Assembly (NCBI GenBank): GCA_947464585.1
Contig: CANHYS010000142.1
Span: 1-6,275, forward strand
Length of the DNA: 6,275 nucleotides
DNA from: Planctomycetaceae bacterium
GTDB lineage: Bacteria; Planctomycetota; Planctomycetia; Pirellulales; UBA1268
Direction: 5' to 3'
Below the pieces are notes generated by a model. The model saw only the letters and a list, made by a program, of their open reading frames with translations, did not search any database and had not been told where the DNA came from. A program made the translations under genes and the position numbers. This document shows, piece after piece, positions 1 through 6,275 of the stretch. Numbering within the stretch: position 1 is the first letter of the stretch; each line of letters starts with the position of its first letter.

Positions 1-1337
1 TGCAACAGCCGCTTCAGGAAGGCCTGTCGGTCGGGAGTGTGCCCGGCCAGGACAGCTGACTCGGATTTGAGCAGCCGAAACTGATAGCTGGCATAGAACG
101 AACCCAGCGGCCGGAGCACCCCGGCCAGTTCAAGATGGGTGAGCACCGTCTCGATGACCAACGGACGGATGTCGGTGGCCTGCGCGAGATCGTAGAGCGA
201 GATGTCAAACTCGCCGGCTCCTGAAGCAGTTCCTGAAGCACCCGGCGACAGAAGCTCGTCGAGGAGGTTTCGGATCGCCTGCGGCGTGGGCGTGTCGCCG
301 TAGGTGAAGTTGTCGAGCACGATCCGGTCGTCTGTGCAGGCCAGCAGTTCGCAGACCGAGGGCCTGCCGTCGCGGCCGGCGCGGCCCGTTTCCTGGGCGT
401 AGTTTTCCAGGGTCTTGGGCAGGTTGTAGTGATACACCCCGCGGATGTCGGCCTTGTCGATGCCCATGCCAAACGCGATCGTGGCGACAATCGTGTCGGC
501 GCGGCCTCCCATGAAGGCATCCTGTGCCTCGTGCCGCTGCTCGTCCGGCAGGCCGGCATGGTAGGCGAGCGCGTTGAGTCCACTCTTCCGCAGGTGGCTC
601 GCCACCTCTTCGGCGGTCTTCTGCAGCGTCACATAGACGATCGCGGTCTCCCGCCGCTCAAGCAGCCGGCTCGTCAGCACCCCGAGCCGATCGCCGGCCG
701 AGCAGGGGGTGATGCGGTAGCTGAGATTCGGCCGCAGGAATGAATTCTGCACATGGTCCGCCCCATCGATATCAAACGCCCGCCGGATGTCGGCCGCGAC
801 CGCGGGCGTCGCCGTCGCCGTCAGTGCCAGCACGGGACGGATGCCAAGCTCCTTGGCCACATGCGCCAACCGCAGGTATTCCGGACGGAAGTTATGCCCC
901 CACTCGGAGATACAGTGGGCCTCATCCACCGCCATCATCGCGACCCTGACCCGCGCCAGCCGCGTGACGAACTGCTCGCTCAAGAGCCGCTCGGGCGCAA
1001 TGTAGAGCAGCTTGAGCGTGCCCGTGCGGATGCCGTCGTATACGGCCGCCGCTTCGGCGGCAGAGAGCGACGAGTCGAGCCGCGCTGCCGCGATGCCCCG
1101 TGACTGAAGCACCTCGACCTGATCCTTCATCAGGGCGATCAATGGCGAGATCACGACGGTCAGCCCATCCATGAGCAGGCTGGGGAGCTGATAGCAGAGC
1201 GACTTGCCGGCGCCCGTGGGAAAGAGGGCGAGCGCGCTTCGGCCGGCCAGCAGCGTCTCGATCACCTGCTCCTGACCCGCGCGGAAAGTGGTATGGCCAA
1301 AAGAACGCTCAAGGGTGTCGCGCAGATCGTGGGGCAT
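1..1337 (-). CDS. recQ: RecQ-family ATP-dependent DNA helicase (3' end beyond window)
   Basis: A superfamily 2, 3'-to-5' DNA helicase that acts in the cytoplasm in recombination and replication-fork repair. The reading frame gives 445 codons from ATG at 1337 and runs off the left edge without a stop. Motifs seen, in order: motif 0 (FRAGQEQ, residues 18-24), Walker A (PTGAGKSLCYQ, 40-50), motif Ia (SPLIALMKDQ, 64-73), Walker B plus the RecQ aromatic-rich loop (DEAHCISEWGHNFRPEY, 138-154), motif III (LTATATP, 172-178), motif IV region (AIVYV, 232-236), motif V (VATIAFGMGIDKADIRGV, 284-301) and motif VI (QETGRAGRDG, 315-324). Residues about 377-423 resemble a winged helix. After motif VI the only cysteines are C329 and C334, so the zinc-binding cluster of classical RecQ is absent from its usual place. 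The ATG was preferred over an in-frame TTG at 1367 because a GAGGA ribosome binding site lies 10 nt upstream and the predicted promoter would start transcription downstream of the TTG. Family assignment is very secure; the subfamily is less so. Confidence 0.96.
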   Translation of the reverse strand, partial: MPHDLRDTLERSFGHTTFRAGQEQVIETLLAGRSALALFPTGAGKSLCYQLPSLLMDGLTVVISPLIALMKDQVEVLQSRGIAAARLDSSLSAAEAAAVYDGIRTGTLKLLYIAPERLLSEQFVTRLARVRVAMMAVDEAHCISEWGHNFRPEYLRLAHVAKELGIRPVLALTATATPAVAADIRRAFDIDGADHVQNSFLRPNLSYRITPCSAGDRLGVLTSRLLERRETAIVYVTLQKTAEEVASHLRKSGLNALAYHAGLPDEQRHEAQDAFMGGRADTIVATIAFGMGIDKADIRGVYHYNLPKTLENYAQETGRAGRDGRPSVCELLACTDDRIVLDNFTYGDTPTPQAIRNLLDELLSPGASGTASGAGEFDISLYDLAQATDIRPLVIETVLTHLELAGVLRPLGSFYASYQFRLLKSESAVLAGHTPDRQAFLKRLL

Positions 1338-1347
1338 AACGGCAGTG

Positions 1348-1352
1348 TCCTC
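1348..1352 (-). promoter_or_regulatory. Ribosome binding site of recQ
   Basis: The minus strand reads GAGGA here, 10 nt upstream of the ATG at 1337. It supports that ATG over the upstream in-frame TTG at 1367, which has no purine-rich site at a normal distance. The spacing is slightly long but acceptable. Confidence 0.5.
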
Positions 1353-1369
1353 GTGGGCGTTTGCCAAGA

Positions 1370-1396
1370 AGTATACGTGCGTTCACTCTCCGTCAA
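1370..1396 (-). promoter_or_regulatory. Candidate sigma70-type promoter for recQ
   Basis: On the minus strand a -35-like TTGACG (1391-1396) is followed after 15 bp by a -10-like TATACT (1370-1375). Each matches the consensus hexamer at five of six positions. The predicted transcript would begin near 1363, giving a leader of about 26 nt that contains the GAGGA site. The 15-bp spacer is shorter than the optimal 17, and planctomycete-type promoters are poorly characterised, so this is a pattern match only. Confidence 0.4.
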
Positions 1397-1421
1397 GTCG
1401 CCACAGGGAAACAGGGCACAG

Positions 1422-1434
1422 ACGTTCAAAACGT
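1422..1434. repeat. Small perfect inverted repeat, possible operator
   Basis: The sequence reads ACGTT-CAA-AACGT, two perfect 5-bp arms around a 3-nt centre. It lies about 26 bp upstream of the candidate recQ -35 element and 107 bp upstream of the start of the rightward gene. That is a suitable place for a regulator binding site serving either gene. The arms are short, so chance is a real alternative. I do not recognise it as a known operator. Confidence 0.25.
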
Positions 1435-1527
1435 GCCGCCACGGGTGAGCCGGCCGAACTGTCACGAAACTGGCCCTGCCCCGTAGACTTCTGTCGTGGT
1501 GAACCGTTTTGTTTGTTGTTCCGTCCC

Positions 1528-1533
1528 GGAGGG
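1528..1533 (+). promoter_or_regulatory. Strong Shine-Dalgarno of the macroglobulin gene
   Basis: GGAGGG lies 7 nt before the ATG at 1541, which is near-ideal spacing. It fixes the start at 1541 rather than at the in-frame ATG at 1583, which would drop the first 14 residues including the basic n-region of the signal peptide. Confidence 0.7.
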
Positions 1534-1540
1534 CCGTGCC

Positions 1541-1666
1541 ATGCGCATCGTAGGCGTTCGCCTGATTCGAACGGTGAGGGGCATGCTCTGCACTGTCCCC
1601 GTCTTGCTGACCCTCGCGGCACTTTTTCTCGGAGTCGACCCCATGACCATGCCTGATGCCCACGCC
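1541..1666 (+). other. Signal peptide of the macroglobulin-like protein
   Basis: Residues 1-14 carry four arginines (n-region). Residues 15-32 form a hydrophobic core (MLCTVPVLLTLAALFLGV). A plausible signal peptidase I site is AHA|DD after residue 42. The only cysteine, C17, precedes the hydrophobic core, so it cannot be a lipobox cysteine. The c-region is somewhat long, so cleavage elsewhere or an uncleaved N-terminal anchor is possible. Confidence 0.7.
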
Positions 1667-4600
1667 GACGACGCTCCCGCCGGACCACGGGCAGCCGCCT
1701 GGAAGGCCGTCGACAAGGCACTCGAGGAGGGCAAGCCGAAGACGGCGCTCGAGTCGCTGCGGGGTGTGGAGCAGGCGGCAGTGGCCGATCGGGCCTGGGC
1801 CGAGGCAGCCCGCGCGATCGCCACGCGGATCCTGACCGAGACGGGCGACCGGCCCGGCGACGATCCCGAGCGGCTGATCCTGCTCGCCGGCGCCATGGAG
1901 AAGGCCCCACCCGAAACCCGCGGGGTTCTGGAGGCGATCCGCGCCAACTGGACCTGGGGCTTCTTCATGCAGAACCGCTGGCGGTTCCAGCAGCGGACGG
2001 CCGGTGGCCCCCAACCGAATGATGGTGCGGATGATCTGAGGACCATCGCCGAGTGGGATCTGCCCTCAATTGTCGGCGAGATCAGGAAGCGGTTCGCCGT
2101 GGCGGTCGGTGGCCCAGACAGCCCCGAAAGAAAAACTCTCCAGAGCCTGCCAGTGGCCGAGTGGTCGGCGATCATCCAGCCGGGAAAACTGTCCGACGCC
2201 TACCGGCCGACCGTTTGGGATGTGATCGTCCGCGATGCCCTTGAGTTTGCCTCGTCGGGCGAGCGTGGCCTGATCGCCCCCGAAGACGCCTTCGAACTCG
2301 ACGCCTCCAGCCCCGCGCTCGGCACGCTCGACGAGTTCCTCGCCTGGCAGCCGGAGGCCGACAAGGCGGTCACCGACCTCGACTCACCGCTGCTCGAAGC
2401 CGCGAAGCTCTATCGCAGTCTGCTTGCGTTTCATCGTGCCGACGCCGACCGCACGGCCCTCCTGGCAGCCGATCTCGACCGGATCCTCTGGGCGAGCGGT
2501 GCGGTGGTATCGCAGGGTGACGCCGCCGATCTTGCCGACCGCAAGGGAGACGCGCTCGAGCAGTTCATCGAGCGGGCAGGGAATCACGAGACGGCGTCGC
2601 TGGCCCGCTTCCATCTCGCGAGCCTGCTCCAGCAGGGCGTCGGCGCGAACGATGGCGATCTCGTCGAGGCGCGGGCCATCGCGCTGAAGGGGGCCGAGAC
2701 GCACCCGAAGAGTCCCGGCGGCGCGATGTGCCGGAACCTCATCACACAGATCGAGTCAAAAGAGCTTTCGATCCAGACGGAACGCTCGTGGGCGGAGCCG
2801 TGGCCGAGTGTCCGCGTCAGCTACCGCAATCTCACGCAGGTGCATCTGCGGATCGCAAAGGCCGACTGGATGGGCCGACTCAAGGCCGGCAAGCCACACA
2901 CCGGCTGGCTCGACGATACCGACCGGCAGAAGATCCTCGCTCTGCCGGCGGTGCGGACGCAGGCACTCGATCTGCCCAGCACCGACGACTACCGGCAGCG
3001 ATCCGAAGACATTCCCGTGGGCACGGCTCTTGATGCCAAGTCGCTCGAGCCCGGCCCCTACTGGGTGATCGCCAGCCACAAGGCCGACTTCGGCGGGGCT
3101 GACAATGTCGTGCAGGTAACGCTGGTCTGGGTGACGCGGCTGGCGATCGTGGCGGAACAGCAGCGGCAGGCGTTTGGGAAGGCGACGGCCGGTGGACAGA
3201 CGAGCGGTCAGGTCGCGGGCCATGTCGTCGATATGCAGTCGGGTGAGCCGGTCGCCAACGCGGCGGTCACGTTTTTCGTCCGCGAACAGCAGGGCAACCA
3301 TCCGCAGCGGTTCGTGGAGCGCGGCACTGCGTCGACCAACAAGGAAGGCCGCTACGAATTCTCACTCGAGCAGGGCAGAGAATATGTCGTGCTGGCCTCG
3401 GCGACCGTCGACGGCAGGCGGTACGAGGCCGCGACCGATGCGACCAACTTTTGGCGGAACGTGCAGCCCGAGTCGCAGGCCACGATCGTGCTCGTCACCG
3501 ACCGCGGCATCCATCGACCGGGGCAGATCGTCTTCTACAAGGGGATCGCCTGCGCGAGCAACATCGCCACGGGCGAGTACCGGGCCGTCGACAAACGGGA
3601 GATCGACGTCGTCTTCCGCGACGCCAATGGCCGCGAGGTGGCGAAGGCCCGGCACACGACGACCGCCAACGGCTCATTCCATGGGAACTTTCCGATAGCG
3701 ACCGGTGCCCTGCCAGGGCAGTGGTCGATTCTCGCCCAGGCCCCCGGCCCGGATGGATTCTCCGGCGGTGTCGGCGTTCGCGTCGAGGAATATAAACGGC
3801 CGAAGTTTCTCGTGAAGCTCGCGGCGCCTGAAAAATCGCCGCCGCTCGGTGGCGAGGTCGTGCTCTCCGGCACGGCGACAACCTACACAGGCATGTCGGT
3901 GGCCGGAGCGAAAGTCCGTTGGCATGCGGAGCGAGCCGTGCGCTTTCCGATCTGGTGCCGCTGGTTCTTCCCCGGCCTGCCATTCGAGGGTGGTGGACAG
4001 CGGATCGCGCGGGGCACGTCTGTGACGGATGCCAATGGCACGTTTTCGATCGCTTTCGCCGCAAAGCCCGACAAGAGCGTGCCCAAGGAATCGCTCCCGG
4101 TCTTCACCTACCGCGTCGTGGCCGACGTCACCGACGCAAGCGGCGAGACGCGGAGCGACGAGCGGAGCGTGAACGCGGGCTACACCGACACCGAGGCCTC
4201 GCTCTCGACGGAGGCCTGGCAGGCGACCGGCGCCGATGGCAAACCAGCGGCCGTTGCGATCGCGCTCACCACGACCACGCTCGACGGCCAGCCACGCGGT
4301 GCCGCGGGCACACTCACCGTGTCGAAGCTCGTGCAGCCGGCGGAGGTGAGCCGCCGCAGCTTTTTTGATGCGGGGCAAGGTGCGCAACCTGTTCGTGCCC
4401 GCCGCGGGCAGGGCAGGGGTGCCGTTCGCCCGGCAGCACAGCCGCAGCCAAATCCAGCCGATCCTGAGACCTGGGCCGTCGGCGAGGCCCTGGTGAAGGA
4501 ACAACTCTCCACCGACAAAGCCACCGGAAAGATCGTAGCCACAGCCACTCTGCCGGCCGGCATCTACAAGGCTGTGTTCGAGATTCCGGCGGCCGGCGAG

Positions 4601-6275
4601 GTGCCGGCGGTGAAGGCGGAACGGCTCATCGAGGTGGTCGATGCTGATTCCGACCGCTATGGCATCAAACGTGCCTTGGTACTGACGTCAAAGGCGCAGA
4701 CGGTCGAGCCAGGCAGCGAGTTTTCAGCGCTGGTCGGCACCGGCTATGGCAAGGGCCACGTTTTCGTCGAGATCTCGCAGTCTGGAAAGATTCTCAAGAC
4801 GTTCTGGACCGAGGCGGGCCGGACGCAATGGCCCCTCGGCATGAAGGTCGGCGATGAACACCGTGGCGGTTTTACGGTTCGTGCCTGGATGGTCCGCGAC
4901 GGCCGGCTCCACGTGGCGTCACAGACGGTCGATGTGCCCTGGACCAACAAGAAACTGTCGATCGCGTGGGAACGATTCACGCGTCGGCTGGAGCCAGGTG
5001 CGAAGGAGGTCTGGCGGGCCAAGATTGCCAGCGTTGCTGATCCGATCGCGGGGCCGGCGACACCGGTGCTCGCCGAGATGGTGGCTACTCTTTACGACCA
5101 GTCGCTCGATGCGCTCGCCCCGCACCAGTGGCCCAGCGACGGGCTGATGGGCCTCTTCCGCCGCGAGTCGAGCTGGCTGAACCTCGCCTTCACGAACTCC
5201 GGCGAAGGCTTCAACCAGATCCTCGGCAGCTTCGCGACCAGCTTTGTGGAGGTGCCGGAGCTGTCGTATCGCGAGCTCCGTGCTCCGTTTGGCTCGCCAC
5301 TCCGCGGCGGGATAGGCGGAGGGTTTGGTGGCCGCATGATGCGGGGCATGGCCTTCCGCGAAGCCGACGCGATGCCGATGGCCGCGGCCGCGGCGCCGGA
5401 AAGCCTGGCGAAGAATGCGACGGCAATGGACGGCCTTGAGAAGCGGAGGTCCGCGGGTGAGAACCGCAAGCAGGTCCAGCAGGACAAAGCGACAGATGGC
5501 CCCGACGAGCCGGCGGGCCAGACGGCGACCGCGGCAGCCCCGCCCCCGCGAAAAAACCTGGTCGAGACGGCGTTCTTTCTGCCGACGCTCACGTCGGACA
5601 AGGACGGCATCCTCACGATCGAGTTCACGCTCCCCGACACGCTCACCACCTGGCAGTTCAAGGGACTCGCCCACGACGCGAGCCTCCGGAGCGGCACGAT
5701 CGTCGATCAATGCGTGTCTACAAAATCCCTGATGGTGGAGCCGGTGGTGCCGCGGTTTCTCCGCGAGGGCGACGTCGTGCAGATTCCCGTGAAGGTGAGC
5801 AACACCTCGACCGGCCGGCTCGCTGGCAGCGTGAAGTTCTCGCTCACAGACGCCCGGACGACCGACTCTCGGGACAATCTCGTCGACGGCCCGCGGGAGC
5901 TGCCCTTCGATCTCGCCGCAGGCGAATCGAAGCCGGTCGTGTTCACCGTGAAGGTGGCCGACGGCACCGACACGCTCCGCTATCTCGCCACCGGCACGGC
6001 CGGCAAGGCAGCTGACGGCGAAGAAGCGATGCTCGCGGTGCTGCCGCGGCGGGTGCTCGTCAGTGAGAGCGTGCCGGTGACCCTGCGGGGCCCGGGCGAA
6101 CGGAAGGTGTCGCTCGACCGGCTTGTGAAGAGTGCCGGCACCGATATCCGCAGCCAATCGCTCGTCGTGCAGGCGGCCTCGAATCCGGCCTGGTATGCCG
6201 TGCTCGCGCTGCCTTCGATCATGGAGCAGGCCGACGAGAGCACCGAGACGCTCTTCACGCGGCTCTATGCCAACA
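1541..6275 (+). CDS. Exported alpha-2-macroglobulin family protein, thioester motif degenerate (3' end beyond window)
   Basis: A bacterial A2M-family protein. Family members are large periplasmic or surface protease traps that are cleaved in a bait region and change shape around the attacking protease. The frame is open for 1,578 codons and leaves the right edge without a stop. In order: signal peptide (1-42); long helical N-terminal region (43 to about 500) resembling the N-terminus of Bacteroidetes-type A2Ms, with landmarks NRWRFQQRT and YRPTVWD; carboxypeptidase-regulatory-like beta domain (about 555-625); MG2 domain (about 646-745) with TDRGIHRPGQIVFYKG; EEYKRPKF (749-756) opening the next macroglobulin domain; Gly/Met/Ala-rich bait-like linker (about 1255-1336); A2M domain (about 1337-1430) with RKNLVETAFF, LTTWQFKGLAHD and PRFLREGD; and the thioester-domain start at the edge. 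There, STET (1567-1570) replaces CxEQ, so no thioester is expected. No lipobox is seen, so it is probably not a lipoprotein. The upstream neighbour is divergent recQ; any pbpC-like partner would be outside the window. Family is very secure; biological role is inferred. Confidence 0.94.
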   Translation, partial: MRIVGVRLIRTVRGMLCTVPVLLTLAALFLGVDPMTMPDAHADDAPAGPRAAAWKAVDKALEEGKPKTALESLRGVEQAAVADRAWAEAARAIATRILTETGDRPGDDPERLILLAGAMEKAPPETRGVLEAIRANWTWGFFMQNRWRFQQRTAGGPQPNDGADDLRTIAEWDLPSIVGEIRKRFAVAVGGPDSPERKTLQSLPVAEWSAIIQPGKLSDAYRPTVWDVIVRDALEFASSGERGLIAPEDAFELDASSPALGTLDEFLAWQPEADKAVTDLDSPLLEAAKLYRSLLAFHRADADRTALLAADLDRILWASGAVVSQGDAADLADRKGDALEQFIERAGNHETASLARFHLASLLQQGVGANDGDLVEARAIALKGAETHPKSPGGAMCRNLITQIESKELSIQTERSWAEPWPSVRVSYRNLTQVHLRIAKADWMGRLKAGKPHTGWLDDTDRQKILALPAVRTQALDLPSTDDYRQRSEDIPVGTALDAKSLEPGPYWVIASHKADFGGADNVVQVTLVWVTRLAIVAEQQRQAFGKATAGGQTSGQVAGHVVDMQSGEPVANAAVTFFVREQQGNHPQRFVERGTASTNKEGRYEFSLEQGREYVVLASATVDGRRYEAATDATNFWRNVQPESQATIVLVTDRGIHRPGQIVFYKGIACASNIATGEYRAVDKREIDVVFRDANGREVAKARHTTTANGSFHGNFPIATGALPGQWSILAQAPGPDGFSGGVGVRVEEYKRPKFLVKLAAPEKSPPLGGEVVLSGTATTYTGMSVAGAKVRWHAERAVRFPIWCRWFFPGLPFEGGGQRIARGTSVTDANGTFSIAFAAKPDKSVPKESLPVFTYRVVADVTDASGETRSDERSVNAGYTDTEASLSTEAWQATGADGKPAAVAIALTTTTLDGQPRGAAGTLTVSKLVQPAEVSRRSFFDAGQGAQPVRARRGQGRGAVRPAAQPQPNPADPETWAVGEALVKEQLSTDKATGKIVATATLPAGIYKAVFEIPAAGEVPAVKAERLIEVVDADSDRYGIKRALVLTSKAQTVEPGSEFSALVGTGYGKGHVFVEISQSGKILKTFWTEAGRTQWPLGMKVGDEHRGGFTVRAWMVRDGRLHVASQTVDVPWTNKKLSIAWERFTRRLEPGAKEVWRAKIASVADPIAGPATPVLAEMVATLYDQSLDALAPHQWPSDGLMGLFRRESSWLNLAFTNSGEGFNQILGSFATSFVEVPELSYRELRAPFGSPLRGGIGGGFGGRMMRGMAFREADAMPMAAAAAPESLAKNATAMDGLEKRRSAGENRKQVQQDKATDGPDEPAGQTATAAAPPPRKNLVETAFFLPTLTSDKDGILTIEFTLPDTLTTWQFKGLAHDASLRSGTIVDQCVSTKSLMVEPVVPRFLREGDVVQIPVKVSNTSTGRLAGSVKFSLTDARTTDSRDNLVDGPRELPFDLAAGESKPVVFTVKVADGTDTLRYLATGTAGKAADGEEAMLAVLPRRVLVSESVPVTLRGPGERKVSLDRLVKSAGTDIRSQSLVVQAASNPAWYAVLALPSIMEQADESTETLFTRLYAN
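5303..5548 (+). other. Low-complexity bait-like linker within the macroglobulin-like protein
   Basis: Residues about 1255-1336 are rich in Gly, Met, Ala, Arg and Lys. Segments include RGGIGGGFGGRMMRGM and MPMAAAAAPE, then a charged stretch and AAAPPPR. The segment ends directly before the conserved RKNLVETAFF start of the A2M domain. In this family the protease-sensitive bait region precedes that domain, and the segment looks flexible and exposed. Assignment as the bait region is an inference from position and composition. Confidence 0.5.
6239..6250 (+). other. Degenerate thioester site (STET in place of CxEQ)
   Basis: The codons AGC ACC GAG ACG encode S1567-T1568-E1569-T1570. The context EQADESTETLFTRLYAN lines up with the usual bacterial A2M form, in which a Met-Glu-x-Pro-Tyr stretch leads to C-x-E-Q-T-F and then R-x-x-A-N. 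Both residues that form the internal thioester, Cys and Gln, are replaced. Only the Glu and the flanking framework (ME, F, R, Y-A-N) remain. The alignment was made by eye. Confidence 0.8.

Larger units (their letters stand above)
1338..1540. other. Divergent intergenic region
   Basis: This is 203 bp between the two start codons. It contains the recQ promoter candidate and RBS, the inverted repeat at 1422-1434, a T-rich stretch at about 1507-1520 and the Shine-Dalgarno of the rightward gene. I could not find a convincing -35/-10 pair for the rightward gene. TAGACT at 1484-1489 is a weak -10 match without a partner. No tRNA, riboswitch or LexA-type box is recognisable. Confidence 0.7.

Noticed and set aside
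429..1103. Several plus-strand open frames of 69 to 116 codons opposite recQ
   Set aside because: They are antisense to unmistakable helicase motifs and show no domain or convincing ribosome binding site.
1338..1367. In-frame TTG at 1367 as an alternative recQ start adding ten residues
   Set aside because: It has no Shine-Dalgarno at proper distance and would lie upstream of the predicted transcription start. The ATG at 1337 has GAGGA upstream and gives a normal RecQ N-terminus.
1472..1535. GGCCCT (1472-1477) could pair with AGGGCC (1530-1535) and hide the A2M Shine-Dalgarno
   Set aside because: Only six or seven base pairs across a 52-nt loop in GC-rich DNA, so easily chance. No supporting structure was found.
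1583..1591. Possible lipoprotein signal around C17 of the macroglobulin-like protein
   Set aside because: The cysteine precedes the hydrophobic core instead of following it, so it is not a lipobox.
1262..2175. Minus-strand open frames of 175 to 250 codons crossing the intergenic region
   Set aside because: They overlap both the recQ 5' end and the A2M signal peptide region, and the divergent pair with RBS and signal peptide explains the DNA better. No family resemblance is seen.
3495..4504. Overlapping minus-strand open frames of 112 to 276 codons
   Set aside because: They are antisense to the MG2 and neighbouring macroglobulin domains. They have biased low-information composition and no plausible family.
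4919..6157. 412-codon open frame on the minus strand
   Set aside because: It lies entirely antisense to the A2M-family gene, whose conserved motifs are in the plus frame. Its translation is Arg/His/Gly-rich with no recognisable domain, as expected of antisense frames in GC-rich DNA.

Overview
The window contains two divergently transcribed genes, both cut by the window edges, separated by about 200 bp of intergenic DNA. The DNA is GC-rich with a strong G/C preference at third codon positions. Both proteins have full sets of conserved family motifs. The large secreted protein, the GC content and its resemblance to Bacteroidetes-type alpha-2-macroglobulins suggest a planctomycete (Pirellulales-like) or another PVC-group bacterium. 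This placement is an inference from protein style, as there is no rRNA or other marker in the window.

Left part (1-1337, minus strand): a RecQ-family ATP-dependent DNA helicase. The complete two-lobed helicase core and the start of the C-terminal region are present, and the far C-terminus lies beyond the left edge. All helicase motifs look intact. The zinc-binding cysteine cluster of classical RecQ is not where it should be, and a winged-helix-like segment appears there instead. This points to a divergent RecQ subfamily.

Middle (1338-1540): a divergent intergenic region. It holds a plausible sigma70-type promoter and ribosome binding site for recQ, a small perfect inverted repeat (ACGTT-caa-AACGT), and a strong Shine-Dalgarno for the rightward gene. 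No RNA gene or other coding region is seen here.

Right part (1541-6275, plus strand): 1,578 codons, without a stop, of a very large exported alpha-2-macroglobulin (A2M) family protein. In order it has a signal peptide, a long helical N-terminal region, a carboxypeptidase-regulatory-like beta domain, an MG2 domain, further macroglobulin domains, a Gly/Met/Ala-rich bait-like linker, the A2M domain, and the very start of the thioester domain. The position where thioester-bearing relatives have Cys-x-Glu-Gln reads Ser-Thr-Glu-Thr. This homologue therefore appears unable to form the covalent thioester and would have to act as a non-covalent trap or have another role.

The two genes have no obvious functional link: one is cytoplasmic DNA repair, the other extracytoplasmic protease defence or envelope biology. 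They probably only share the intergenic region. I found no insertion sequence, CRISPR array, tRNA, rRNA or phage gene.
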